From Blastococcus sp. CT_GayMR16 (GTDB lineage Bacteria > Actinomycetota > Actinomycetes > Mycobacteriales > Geodermatophilaceae): a DNA stretch of 64,000 bases. The notes below the pieces were generated by a model. It was not told where the DNA came from and ran no database searches. It was given only the letters and a program-made list of their open reading frames with translations. The stretch lies in contig NZ_SPQK01000019.1 of assembly GCF_004570875.1 (NCBI RefSeq), positions 1-64,000 on the forward strand, read 5' to 3'. Made by a program: the position numbers and the translations under genes. This document shows positions 50,943 to 61,816 of this stretch, in pieces (within the stretch, counting starts at the first letter, position 1; every line of letters begins with the position of its first letter).

Positions 50943-51131
50943 ATGGCCGAGAGCACCACGACCACGCTTCCCGGGCCGGCGCCATCGACGCGGCCGACGT
51001 GCCCGGGGACGGTGACGTGGCTGACCGCGCCGGAGCCGGAGGTCCGCGTCTGCGTCCTCCGCAGCGGGCACGTCGGAGACCATCGGGACGCGGCGGGCTA
51101 CCCGTGGAACGACGCACGCTGGTTGGACTGA
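50943..51131 (+). CDS. small hypothetical protein with Cys/His motif
   Basis: The 62-residue protein contains CPGTVTWLTAPEPEVRVCVLR followed by SGHVGDHRDAAGYPW. The Cys, Cys, GH-x2-DH spacing recalls small actinobacterial proteins that may bind zinc; this is only a resemblance. TGAGGAGCGGGC before the ATG is a good ribosome-binding site and supports real translation. Nothing near it suggests a function. Confidence 0.6.
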   Translation: MAESTTTTLPGPAPSTRPTCPGTVTWLTAPEPEVRVCVLRSGHVGDHRDAAGYPWNDARWLD

Positions 51132-51244
51132 TCCGTCACCGGATCGTGTCCGATCCCGTGCCGATTCTGCCGCCACAGCGGTCGGCGCGGTCCTACCCTC
51201 GGTAGCAGCGGGTGCTCCCCTCGCCCGCGCCGTCGGAGGACCCG

Positions 51245-51958
51245 ATGACAGAACGCCTGCAGCCCCACGGTTCCAACCATCGAACGGCGCGCAGGCGGGC
51301 GCCGCGGTCACGGACAGCCGGCGCAGGGACGCTTCCCGTCCCGCCGCCCCGGTATCGGGCCGCGGCGGCCGAGCCGACCATCCTCGGCTTCCCCGCGGAG
51401 GTCCCCGGGGACGACGAGCTGTCGGTCGGGCACGCCGGCCCCGACGTGTCCCCGCCGGAGTTGGCGGTCGTCAAGCGGGCCGACCCGTTCGGCGCCGGTG
51501 CGCTCGTCCTGGCCGGCGTCGCCGCGAACGTGAGCCTCCTGTTGTCCTGGTCGCCGGGCGAGGGGCCCACGGGCGTGTCCCTGGTCAAGCGAGGTGTGGA
51601 GGCCCTCGGCGCCGGTGTCGGCGACGCCCCGCCGGTCGTCTGGCAGCCCATCGTCGTGGTGGTGAGCGGCGGGATCCTCATCCTGCTCGGGCTGCTCCTG
51701 CTCGTCCCCGCACGGGCCCACCGGCTCGTCGGGGTGCTGGCGCTCGTCGTCTCCCTGGCCGGCGCGGCCGCGGTCGTCCTCCTGATCGCCGACAGCGGGC
51801 TGGCCGACGACCGGTTCGGCCCCGGCATGTGGTGCGCCGTCGCCGTTCCCGTTCTCGGCGTGCTCGGCGCGCTGAAGGCCATGCTCACCGTCCCGCTGGT
51901 CACGCTCGCTCCACTCGGCTCTGCGCCCTCCAGCGAGGACGCCGGGGCCGAACTGTGA
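51245..51958 (+). CDS. four-helix membrane protein, hypothetical
   Basis: The 237-residue protein has a basic, disordered N-terminus of about 80 residues. Four hydrophobic helices follow (GAGALVLAGVAANVSLLLSW; PIVVVVSGGILILLGLLLLV; LVGVLALVVSLAGAAAVVLL; CAVAVPVLGVLGALKAML). The extracytoplasmic loop after helix 1 contains the polar segment SLVKRGVEALGAG. I do not recognise a family. The ATG at 51245 follows GGAGGA. An upstream in-frame ATG at 51212 is less likely. Confidence 0.78.
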   Translation: MTERLQPHGSNHRTARRRAPRSRTAGAGTLPVPPPRYRAAAAEPTILGFPAEVPGDDELSVGHAGPDVSPPELAVVKRADPFGAGALVLAGVAANVSLLLSWSPGEGPTGVSLVKRGVEALGAGVGDAPPVVWQPIVVVVSGGILILLGLLLLVPARAHRLVGVLALVVSLAGAAAVVLLIADSGLADDRFGPGMWCAVAVPVLGVLGALKAMLTVPLVTLAPLGSAPSSEDAGAEL

Positions 51959-52024
51959 GCTGATCGACCCCGGTCCGACCGGCGCGGCTCCCGGACGCCG
52001 TGCGACGCTCCCGGCGATGCACGG

Positions 52025-52807
52025 ATGACAGGGTGGGAGATGCTGGCGGTCGCCGCCGCCGGGTTCGCCGCCGGCGGCATCAACGCCGTCGTGGGCTCGG
52101 GAACGCTGGTCACCTTCCCGGTGCTGCTGGCCGTCGGCCTCCCCCCGGTGACCGCGACGGTCAGCAACTCCCTCGGCCTGGTGCCGGGCAACCTGACCGG
52201 CGCAATCGGCTACCGCCGCGAGCTGACGGGCCAGCGGCGGCTCCTGGTCCGGCTGCTCCCCGCCTCCATGCTCGGTGCGCTGACCGGGGCGTTCCTGCTC
52301 CTGCACCTCCCGGCGTCGAGCTTCGAGGCGATCGTGCCGGTGCTCGTCGGTCTGGCGGTCGTGCTCGTCGCCGTCCAGCCGGCGGTGCAGCGCGCCCTCG
52401 CCCGACGGCGCCCGGCCGGGGACGTCGGGCCCGTCGAGGTCGGGCCCGGCCGGATGGCCGCACTGTTCGCCGGCGCCTACGTCACCGGCACCTACGGGGG
52501 GTACTTCGCCGCCAGCCAGGGCGTCCTGCAGATCGGCATCTTCGGGCTGCTCCTGCGCGAGTCCCTGCAGCGGCTGAACGCGATCAAGAACGTGCTGACC
52601 ACGGCGGTGAACGGGGTGGCCGCCGCGACGTACGTGGTGGTCGCCACCGACCGCGTGGACTGGCGGGCAGCGGGTCTCATCGCCGTCGGCGCAATCCTCG
52701 GCGGCTACACCGGCGCCCGGTTCGGCCGGCGTCTGCCGGCAGCTGTCCTCCGGACGGCGATCGTCGTCCTCGGGCTGATCGCCATCGCGGTGCTGCTGAC
52801 CCGGTGA
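52025..52807 (+). CDS. TSUP/TauE-SafE-family permease 1
   Basis: The 260-residue membrane protein has two TSUP repeats. The first contains GGINAVVGSGTLVTFPVLLAVGLPPVTAT and the second YVTGTYGGYFAASQGVLQ, with about eight helices in all. The family exports or imports sulfonates, sulfite and organic anions; no substrate is evident. The stop overlaps the GTG of a second, related permease, so the two are translated together and may act as a pair. Confidence 0.92.
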   Translation: MTGWEMLAVAAAGFAAGGINAVVGSGTLVTFPVLLAVGLPPVTATVSNSLGLVPGNLTGAIGYRRELTGQRRLLVRLLPASMLGALTGAFLLLHLPASSFEAIVPVLVGLAVVLVAVQPAVQRALARRRPAGDVGPVEVGPGRMAALFAGAYVTGTYGGYFAASQGVLQIGIFGLLLRESLQRLNAIKNVLTTAVNGVAAATYVVVATDRVDWRAAGLIAVGAILGGYTGARFGRRLPAAVLRTAIVVLGLIAIAVLLTR

Positions 52808-53571
52808 GCGCCCTCGAGTTCGCCCTCCTCGTCCTCGCCGGGATCGGCGCCGGGCTGACCGGCAGCATCGCCGGCCTGGCCTCGCTGATCAGCTACCCGG
52901 CGCTCCTGGCCGTCGGGCTGCCACCCGTCACCGCGAACGTCACCAACACCGTGGCGCTGGTGCTCAACAGCGTCGGCTCGGTCAGCGCGTCGCGGCCCGA
53001 GCTCCGGGGTCAGACCCGACGGCTCCTGCCGCTGGCGATCGCCGCCGTCCTGGGCGGGACCACCGGGGCGGTCCTGCTCCTGCTGACCCCCTCCGGCGCC
53101 TTCGAGCGCCTCGTCCCGTTCCTGATCGCCGCAGCCTCGGCAGCCATCCTCGTCCAGCGCCCGCCCCGCGAGCTCGCCGCCGAAGGCGCCGCCCACCATC
53201 GTGACCACCGCGACCCGTGGTGGCTGGCCGCCGGCACGTTCGCCATCGGCATCTACGGCGGATATTTCGGGGCGGCTGCCGGCGTGCTGCTGCTCGCGAT
53301 GTACCTGCTGGGCACCGGCGAGACGCTGCCCCGCGGCAACGCGATGAAGAACGTCATCCTCGGTGTCGCGAACGCCGTCGCGGCCGTGGGCTTCGTCGTG
53401 TTCGCCTCCATCGCCTGGTCGGCGGCGCTGCCCCTGGCCATCGGCCTCTTCGCCGGCGGACGGCTCGGCCCCCGGGTCGTGCGGCGGGCACCGCAGACCG
53501 CGCTGCGCCGGGTGATCGCCGTTGCCGGCCTGGGTCTGGCGATCACCCTGGGGATCCAGGCGTACCGCTAG
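52804..53571 (+). CDS. TSUP/TauE-SafE-family permease 2
   Basis: The 255-residue protein is related to the preceding one. It has GIGAGLTGSIAGLASLISYPALLAVGLPPV, then FAIGIYGGYFGAAAGVLLLAM, and about eight helices. The GTG start overlaps the upstream stop as GTGA. A His-rich cytoplasmic loop (AAHHRDHRDPWW) separates the halves. Tandem, co-translated TSUP genes suggest a hetero-oligomer or a recent duplication followed by divergence. Confidence 0.92.
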   Translation: MSALEFALLVLAGIGAGLTGSIAGLASLISYPALLAVGLPPVTANVTNTVALVLNSVGSVSASRPELRGQTRRLLPLAIAAVLGGTTGAVLLLLTPSGAFERLVPFLIAAASAAILVQRPPRELAAEGAAHHRDHRDPWWLAAGTFAIGIYGGYFGAAAGVLLLAMYLLGTGETLPRGNAMKNVILGVANAVAAVGFVVFASIAWSAALPLAIGLFAGGRLGPRVVRRAPQTALRRVIAVAGLGLAITLGIQAYR

Positions 53572-53596
53572 CCCGACCGGTCAGCCGTGCCCGCGG

Positions 53597-54169
53597 TCAG
53601 CGGCTGACGTACGTCGAAAGGAACAGCACGAACGCGCTGGACAGCAGCAGCAGCCGGGCGGGCGTCAGGCCGTTGAGCAGGCCGGCGGTCGCCTCGACCC
53701 AGGCGGGGCGGACGACGGCGTCGCGCGCACGCTGGCGGTTCATGCGCACCTCGTCGGCCAGCAGGATGCCCGACGTGCCGAGCATGCCGAGGCCCAGGAC
53801 GACGAACACCAGCGCGAGCCGGTCCTCGAAGCTCTCGGCGGTGCTGGCCAGGAAGAGGACGGCGACGACGCCGAGCACCAGGCCGAGCAGGCCGCCGGCG
53901 ACCGGCGCCCAGGGGCCCATCATCGTCAGCGGGCCCCGGCGGGGCATCCGCGGCGTCGGGCGCACCGTCACCGGCGCGGTGGGGTGCATCCCGGGTACGA
54001 GGTCGCCCTCGGGGTGCTCGGCCGCGACGTTGGGTGCATCCCGATCGGGGGCAGGGACGGGCGGGGCGGCCGGCGTCGCGCCGGACTCCGGTGTGGTCGC
54101 GGCAGGGCGGACCACCGGGATCTCGGCGGTACCGGTGCCCAAGGACGGGGTTCCGTTGCGTTCACTCAT
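53597..54169 (-). CDS. three-helix membrane protein with Pro-rich N-terminus, hypothetical
   Basis: The 190-residue protein has a disordered Pro/Ala/Thr-rich N-terminus of about 80 residues. Three hydrophobic segments follow (APVAGGLLGLVLGVVAVLFL; LALVFVVLGLGMLGTSGILL; RLLLLSSAFVLFLSTYV). I do not recognise a family. It is convergent with the second TSUP gene, 25 bp away. The ATG is the first in frame and gives MSERNGTPSLG. Confidence 0.75.
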   Translation of the reverse strand: MSERNGTPSLGTGTAEIPVVRPAATTPESGATPAAPPVPAPDRDAPNVAAEHPEGDLVPGMHPTAPVTVRPTPRMPRRGPLTMMGPWAPVAGGLLGLVLGVVAVLFLASTAESFEDRLALVFVVLGLGMLGTSGILLADEVRMNRQRARDAVVRPAWVEATAGLLNGLTPARLLLLSSAFVLFLSTYVSR

Positions 54170-54271
54170 GTCTGATCACCTCGCTGTCCACGCTAGGCGG
54201 AGGCATCCCGTGACCCTGGGACGCCGCCCCGGCGGTCCGGTCACGCAGCGTGATGCCGCGCCGGTCAGGGC

Positions 54272-54982
54272 TCAGCAAGTGGCGAGCAGTGACTTCAGCG
54301 CCGCCGACTCCGCCGGGCTGACGGCCAGGACGTAGCGGTCCTTCACCGTGATCACGACGGTCGCGTACGAGCAGCCGTAGCCGGGGTCCGACGGAACCCA
54401 CTCATCAGCCGTCGAGTCGCCCTTCGCGGAGTTCTCCGCCCGCGTCGTGGCCATCAGGTTGGTCAGGTCGTTGGCGAAGGCCTGCCGCTGCTCCACCGGC
54501 CACGCCGCCGCCCCCTGGACCCACGCCGCGGCGAGCGGAACGACGTGGTCGATGGGCACCAGCGCGGCCTCGGCCTTCTCGAACACCACGCTCGCCCCGG
54601 TGTAGGGGTCGTCCAGCACCCCGGCGATCACCACGCAGTCGTGCGTCCCCTCCCGCACCTGCACTCCGGTGAGGTCGCGGTGCAGGACGTCGTTGCGCTG
54701 GTCGCAGCCGTTGCGGTCGACGTCGGCCCAGGCCGGCCCGAAGACGCAGCCCTCCCCCTCGCCGCAGCCGCGCTCGTAGCCGTCCAGGGCCGACTTCTCG
54801 GCCACCGGCAACGCGGCCAGCGCCGCCGCGGCCGCCGTCGGGTCGAGCGTCCCCGCGGGGACGTCGCCCTGCCCGGCCGACGTGAGCGTGGGCTGCGCGG
54901 GTTCCTCGAGCTCCCACTCGAAGGTGCAGCCGGTGAGCGCGAGAAGGACGGCGAGCAGGACGAGTACGGCGGAACGGGGCAC
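54272..54982 (-). CDS. secreted HNH-type nuclease lipoprotein (DUF1524-like)
   Basis: The 236-residue protein has a lipoprotein signal peptide with lipobox LTGC (Cys19). The domain contains GYERGCGEGEGCVFGPAWADVDRNGCDQRN, then IDHVVPLAAAW with the HNH-type His, and NLMATTRAENSAKGDSTADEW. This order is typical of actinobacterial HNH-family (DUF1524/GmrSD-like) secreted nucleases. Several Cys residues could form disulfides. It acts outside the membrane, possibly in DNA scavenging or competition, which is inference. Confidence 0.88.
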   Translation of the reverse strand: MPRSAVLVLLAVLLALTGCTFEWELEEPAQPTLTSAGQGDVPAGTLDPTAAAAALAALPVAEKSALDGYERGCGEGEGCVFGPAWADVDRNGCDQRNDVLHRDLTGVQVREGTHDCVVIAGVLDDPYTGASVVFEKAEAALVPIDHVVPLAAAWVQGAAAWPVEQRQAFANDLTNLMATTRAENSAKGDSTADEWVPSDPGYGCSYATVVITVKDRYVLAVSPAESAALKSLLATC

Positions 54983-55132
54983 GGTCGGACGGTACGAGCG
55001 CGCACCTCCGCTTCTCCGGACCGACAGGCACTCGGCGCGGCTCCGCCGTCAGCGAACACGGGTAAGGCTGCCCTTCCCCATGCGTTGTCCAGGTCAACCG
55101 GTGTTCGTGCCGGAGTGGTCTGAGGAGAACGA

Positions 55133-57478
<2,346 letters not shown>

Positions 57479-57487
57479 CCTGCGTTC

Positions 57488-57521
57488 CTGAGGGGCCTTC
57501 ATGGCCGTGAAGGCCCCTCAG
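57488..57521. terminator. bidirectional terminator between lon and the GH13 gene
   Basis: CTGAGGGGCCTTCA (57488-57501) and TGAAGGCCCCTCAG (57508-57521) form a perfect 14-bp stem with a 6-nt loop. It lies between convergent genes and includes the stop codon of the minus-strand gene, so it should serve both. Confidence 0.8.
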
Positions 57522-59188
57522 ACCAGGCGCCTGCTGTCCGGACCGACGACCCGCAGCCAGCGGTAGCCGTAGCCCTCCAGCGCGAGCTCGACCCTCCCCT
57601 TGTCCGACACCGGCGTGCTGCCGTCGGCGAGGAGGTCCACCAGCCGGTGCGTGGCGTCGCAGTCCTCCAGCGTCAGCGGCACGGTGCGCGGCTCGGGTCC
57701 GAGATTGTGGACGGCGACCATCGTGCCGTCGTCCCAGACGCACGCGTGCGCGAGCACCGACAGGTGCGGCTGGTCCAGGACGGTGAACCTCCCCCAGCCC
57801 AGCTCGGGTGACTCCCGGTATCGGCTGACCAGCAGCTTCATGAAGGACAGCAGTGAGTCGGGGTCGTGCCGCTGGTCCTGGACGTTGACGAACTCCGGCG
57901 CGAATCCACCGGAGACGACGGGCCCTGGCAGCCGACGGGGCTCGGCGGTGGAGAAGCCGCCGTTGCGGCCGGCGGTCCACTGCATGGGCGTCCGGACGGC
58001 GAGGCGGCCCTCGGCGTCCAGGTCCTCCCCCATGCCGATCTCCTCCCCGTAGAAGAGCACCGGGGTGCCGGGCAGGGAGAACAGCAGGCTGTAGACCATG
58101 CGGATCCGCCGTGGATCGCCGTCCAGCATCGGTGGCAGCCGCCGGCGCAGACCGCGGCCGTAGACCTGCATGCTCTCCTCGGGACCGAAGGCGGCGAACA
58201 CCTCCGCGCGTTCGTCGTCGGAGAGCTTGTCGAGGGTGAGCTCGTCGTGGTTGCGCACGAAGGTCGCCCACTGCGAGTCCGGCGACAGCGCCGGGCGGGA
58301 CGTGAGGGCGTCGACGAGCGGCCCGACGTCCCCGCGGGCCATGGCGAGGTAGAGCGCCTGCATGCCGATGAAGTCGAACTGCATGGTCAGCTCGTCGCCG
58401 TCGGTGCCGCCGAAGAACTCCAGCTGGCCCTCGTGCGGCAGGTTGACCTCGCCGAGCAGGACCCCGTTGCCGGAGCGGCGGCCGACCAGCGAGCGCAGCG
58501 ACCGCAGGAACTGGTGCGGCTCGGGGAACGCCCCGTCGTCGGTGCCGTCGGTCTCCAGGAGGAACGGGACCGCGTCGACGCGGAAGCCCGACAGGCCCAG
58601 CTGCAGCCAGAAGCCCATGACCTTGGCGATCTCGTCGCGGACCTTGGGGTTAGTGACGTTGAGGTCGGGCTGCTCCTTGTAGAAACGGTGCAGGTACCAC
58701 TCGCCCGTGGGCTCCGACTTCGTCCAGATGCTCGTCTCCTGGTCGGGGAAGACGACCTCCGCACTTGTGTCCGGGGGCGGGTCGGAGCGCCAGACGTAGA
58801 AGTCGCGGAACGGCGAGTCCGTGCTGGCTTCGGCCGAGCGGAACCACGGGTGCTTGCGTGAGGTGTGGTTGACGACGAGGTCGGCGATCACCCGCATGCC
58901 CCGGTCGTTCGCCGTCCGGATGACCTCGACCAGGTCGCCGTGGCTGCCCAGCCGCGGGTCCACGCCGTAGAAGTCGGTGATGTCGTAGCCGTCGTCGCGC
59001 TCGGCGGTCGGATAGAAGGGCATCAGCCACAGACAGGTGACGCCGAGGTCGGCGAGGTGGTCGATCCGCTGGGCGAGGCCCGCGAAATCGCCGATGCCGT
59101 CGCCGTTCCAGTCCAGAAACGTCTCGACGTCGAGGCAGTAGACGACGGCGGTCTTCCACCACAGGTCGGACGTGTCGGTGATCCTCAC
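57518..59188 (-). CDS. GH13 alpha-amylase-family enzyme, trehalose-synthase-like
   Basis: The 556-residue protein is a GH13 enzyme with the four usual conserved regions: DLVVNHTS, GFRVDAVPF (nucleophile Asp), LLGEVNLP (acid/base Glu) and FVRNHDEL (Asp). It begins WWKTAVVYCLDVETFLDWNGDGIGDF, as in trehalose synthases (TreS), and keeps GYDITDFYGVDPRLG. It may interconvert maltose and trehalose or act as an alpha-glucosidase. The start TreS-like motif VYCLDVETF (rather than VYEVHVR) sets it apart from typical TreS. The GTG overlaps the stop of the luciferase-like gene. Confidence 0.9.
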   Translation of the reverse strand: MRITDTSDLWWKTAVVYCLDVETFLDWNGDGIGDFAGLAQRIDHLADLGVTCLWLMPFYPTAERDDGYDITDFYGVDPRLGSHGDLVEVIRTANDRGMRVIADLVVNHTSRKHPWFRSAEASTDSPFRDFYVWRSDPPPDTSAEVVFPDQETSIWTKSEPTGEWYLHRFYKEQPDLNVTNPKVRDEIAKVMGFWLQLGLSGFRVDAVPFLLETDGTDDGAFPEPHQFLRSLRSLVGRRSGNGVLLGEVNLPHEGQLEFFGGTDGDELTMQFDFIGMQALYLAMARGDVGPLVDALTSRPALSPDSQWATFVRNHDELTLDKLSDDERAEVFAAFGPEESMQVYGRGLRRRLPPMLDGDPRRIRMVYSLLFSLPGTPVLFYGEEIGMGEDLDAEGRLAVRTPMQWTAGRNGGFSTAEPRRLPGPVVSGGFAPEFVNVQDQRHDPDSLLSFMKLLVSRYRESPELGWGRFTVLDQPHLSVLAHACVWDDGTMVAVHNLGPEPRTVPLTLEDCDATHRLVDLLADGSTPVSDKGRVELALEGYGYRWLRVVGPDSRRLV

Positions 59189-60171
59189 AGCGCCACCGCC
59201 GGCTCGGGGGCGGTGACGCCCAGCTGCGGAAGGACGTGCTCGCCGAACGCGTCCAGGAAACCCCGCTGCTCGACGCCGACGTGGTGCAGGTAGATCTCGT
59301 CGAAGCCGAGATCGGCGTACTCGGCGAGCCAGGCGGCGTGCTCGGCGAGGTCGCTCGACACCCGGACCACCTTCGCGACGTCCGCCGGGGTCACGTGGAC
59401 GCTGGCCAGGTCGAAGGCCTCCGGGGTGTCGAGGTCCCAGCACAGCGGCGGCGGGAAGACGTTGCTGTGCCACTCCTCGAACGCCATCGCCAGCGCCCGG
59501 TCGGGGTCGGGGTCGTAGGAGACGTGCACCTGGATCACGAGCTTCCCGCGGCCACCGGCGTCGCGGTAGGCGGCGACCATCTCGCGCAGGGTGTCGTGCG
59601 GCTGGTTGATGGTGACCAGCCCGTCGGCCCACTCCGCGCCGCGGCGGGCCGTGGCGACGGTCACCGCGGGCGCGATGAGCGCCGGCGGCTGCTCGGGCAG
59701 CGTCCAGATCTTCGCCCGGTCGACGGTGACCAGCCCGTCGTGGGTCACCTCCTCACCGGCCAGCAGCGCGCGGATCACGTCCACGCATTCGCGGAGGCGG
59801 GCATCGCGCTGGTCCTTGCGGGGCCACTTGTCGCCGGTGATGTGTTCGTTCATCGCCTCGCCGCTGCCCAGGGCCACCCAGAACCTGCCGGGGAACATCG
59901 CCCCCAGGGTGGCGATCGCCTGGGCGACGATCGCCGGGTGGTAGCGCTGCCCCGGAGCGTTGACCGCCCCGAACGGCAGGGACGTCGTGGCCAGCGCGGC
60001 GCCCAGCCACGACCACGCGAAACCCGAGTGGCCCTGCCGGGAGTTCCAGGGGGCGAAGTGGTCGGAGCACATCGCCGCGGTGAAGCCCACCTCCTCGGCG
60101 TGCCGGACGGCGTCCAGCAGCTGGGCGGGGTGGACCTGCTCGTGCGAGTTGTGGAATCCGATCACCGGCAT
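59185..60171 (-). CDS. luciferase-like (LLM) flavin oxidoreductase
   Basis: The 328-residue TIM-barrel protein has FTAAMCSDHFAPW near the N-terminus, GRFWVALGSGEAMNE and DLGFDEIYLHHVG. It resembles the LLM subgroup annotated as a non-F420 flavin oxidoreductase (TIGR03885-like). That call is from memory. Its TGA overlaps the GTG of the GH13 gene, so the two are translated together. This is an unexpected pairing of a flavin enzyme with a sugar enzyme. Confidence 0.85.
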   Translation of the reverse strand: MPVIGFHNSHEQVHPAQLLDAVRHAEEVGFTAAMCSDHFAPWNSRQGHSGFAWSWLGAALATTSLPFGAVNAPGQRYHPAIVAQAIATLGAMFPGRFWVALGSGEAMNEHITGDKWPRKDQRDARLRECVDVIRALLAGEEVTHDGLVTVDRAKIWTLPEQPPALIAPAVTVATARRGAEWADGLVTINQPHDTLREMVAAYRDAGGRGKLVIQVHVSYDPDPDRALAMAFEEWHSNVFPPPLCWDLDTPEAFDLASVHVTPADVAKVVRVSSDLAEHAAWLAEYADLGFDEIYLHHVGVEQRGFLDAFGEHVLPQLGVTAPEPAVAL

Positions 60172-60231
60172 GCCGCCATGCCTACCGGGGGCCGGTCGCC
60201 GCGGCCATCCGGCCCGAGGCCCGACCGGCGC

Positions 60232-61074
60232 CTACGGGAGCAGCGGCGGCGGAACCGTCGTCCCGTCGTACAGCGCGGTCAGCGCCTGGTTCCAGGCCGC
60301 CTGGGCCTCGGCGCGGACCTCCGCGTACCGCGCGAGCGAGGACTCCCGCCCCACGCCGTCAGCGCTCAGCAGTGTCCGGGCGGCGTCCGTCCACCGCTGC
60401 GTCGCGGCCACCAGGTCCTCGTGGGTACCGGCGCGCCGGCTCCCGTTCGGCGGCACGAATCCGGCGACGCGGTCACGCACCATGGTCGCGGCGTCGACGG
60501 CTGTCCCCACCACGGTGCTCTGGTCGTATCCGTAGTCCTCGCTGCGGACCCCGTCTGCCGTGGCGTCGATCTCGGCGAAGACGTTGGTGGCGAGCCGCAG
60601 CACGGGGTCGACGTCGTTGATGTAGGCGGTGACCGACTCGGCCCGGGCCTGCGCGCCTGCTGCCTCCTCGGCCGCGTCACGCGCCTCCTGCGCCGCCCGC
60701 TCCTCCTGCTCCTTCGCCTCCTGAGCGGCGAACTCCTGGGCAACCGGGGAGCCGGCGGGCAGCAGGTCGACCGTCCGGCGCTCGTCGCGCTTTCCCACCT
60801 GGAAGGCGACCGTCTCATCCAGGGCCACCGATGCGCCGGCGGCCGGGTCGGATTCCAGGACGACCCAGTTGGCGTCGCGGATGATCGCCCGCTCGTCGAA
60901 GGCGTCGCTGTCGTCGAACTCCTCGAATCCGAGCTCCTCGAGCACCCGGTGCGCCTCGTCCAGGGGCAGGCCGACGACGTCGGGAAGACGCACCTGCTCG
61001 GCGGCGCACCCCGACATCAGGGCCAGCACGGACAGGAGCAGGGTCAGGAACAGGCCTGTGGAACGCGATCTCAC
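60232..61074 (-). CDS. PASTA-domain lipoprotein
   Basis: The 280-residue protein has a lipoprotein signal (LTLLLSVLALMSGC, lipobox LMSGC, Cys23). One PASTA domain follows at about 27-95 (VRLPDVVGLPLDEAHRVLEELGF, SDPAAGASVALDETVAFQVG). An Ala/Glu-rich coiled-coil region lies at about 110-145. A helical C-terminal domain of about 130 residues ends it. PASTA domains usually sense cell-wall fragments. Here one is anchored to the membrane by lipid without a kinase domain. Confidence 0.88.
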   Translation of the reverse strand: MRSRSTGLFLTLLLSVLALMSGCAAEQVRLPDVVGLPLDEAHRVLEELGFEEFDDSDAFDERAIIRDANWVVLESDPAAGASVALDETVAFQVGKRDERRTVDLLPAGSPVAQEFAAQEAKEQEERAAQEARDAAEEAAGAQARAESVTAYINDVDPVLRLATNVFAEIDATADGVRSEDYGYDQSTVVGTAVDAATMVRDRVAGFVPPNGSRRAGTHEDLVAATQRWTDAARTLLSADGVGRESSLARYAEVRAEAQAAWNQALTALYDGTTVPPPLLP

Positions 61075-61162
61075 GCGCGCACCGTAAGGAGGACTTCGCC
61101 GCCGTCCCGGTTGGACGGCGGCGACACGTGACGCCAGTGACGGACGCGGGCGCTGTGGCCAG

Positions 61163-61816
61163 TCAGCCGAGCAGGTCGGCGATCAGCACGGGGTGGTTCG
61201 CGATGTCGAGGTGCGCCCCCGCCAGCCCGCCGTGCACCGGCCATCCGCGGCGGCGCGCCTCGACGGCCGCGTCGTCGTAGGCCGGTGAGAGCTGGAGGTA
61301 GCGGGCGCCGTCCTCCGGCCAGGTCCCCGGCACCGGGACAGCGACGTCGTAGAAGTCGCCCGGGAGCTCGTGCCCGTCCGCCTCGATCGCTGCCCGGACG
61401 CCGGCGTCGGGCACCAGCTCCACGAGCGCGTCGGGGCCCCACCACGTCGTCCAGTCGGCGATGCGCCCGTTCCGGACCAGACCGGCCACCCGCGCCCGGA
61501 TGTCGTCGTCCGCCTCGGTCGCCCCGGAGGGCGCCGGTATGAGCGCGTCGACCCAGACGACCTGCCGGGCGCCGACCTCGGCCGCCACGGCGGGCAGCGT
61601 CACCCCGGCGCCGGAGAACCCGAGGACCGCATCGGCCGGCCCGGCGGCCGCGGCCAGACGCACCCACCGCTCCGGCCAGCCATCCGCCTCGGCGACGGCC
61701 GCGCGCAGATCGGGGACGTGCACGGTGGCGCCGCGCCGGCTCAGCTCCTCGGCGAGCGGCCCCAGGATCGCGGGGCCGAGCAGTGGAGGATGGACCAGCA
61801 GCCAGTCGGTGGCCAT
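61163..61816 (-). CDS. small alpha/beta-hydrolase-fold protein
   Basis: The 217-residue protein starts MATDWLLVHPPLLGP and has VLGFSGAGVTLPAVA, whose FSGAG matches the nucleophile-elbow position of alpha/beta hydrolases. HLDIANHPVLIADLL near the C-terminus provides a likely His. It resembles short actinobacterial hydrolases without an assigned substrate. The ATG shares a base with the LysE stop (TGATG). Confidence 0.8.
   Translation of the reverse strand: MATDWLLVHPPLLGPAILGPLAEELSRRGATVHVPDLRAAVAEADGWPERWVRLAAAAGPADAVLGFSGAGVTLPAVAAEVGARQVVWVDALIPAPSGATEADDDIRARVAGLVRNGRIADWTTWWGPDALVELVPDAGVRAAIEADGHELPGDFYDVAVPVPGTWPEDGARYLQLSPAYDDAAVEARRRGWPVHGGLAGAHLDIANHPVLIADLLG

Noticed and set aside
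55040-55060. ClgR-like operator upstream of lon
   Set aside because: Only CGC...GCGAAC matches and the flanks differ from the known consensus, so it is mentioned with lon but not called as a site.
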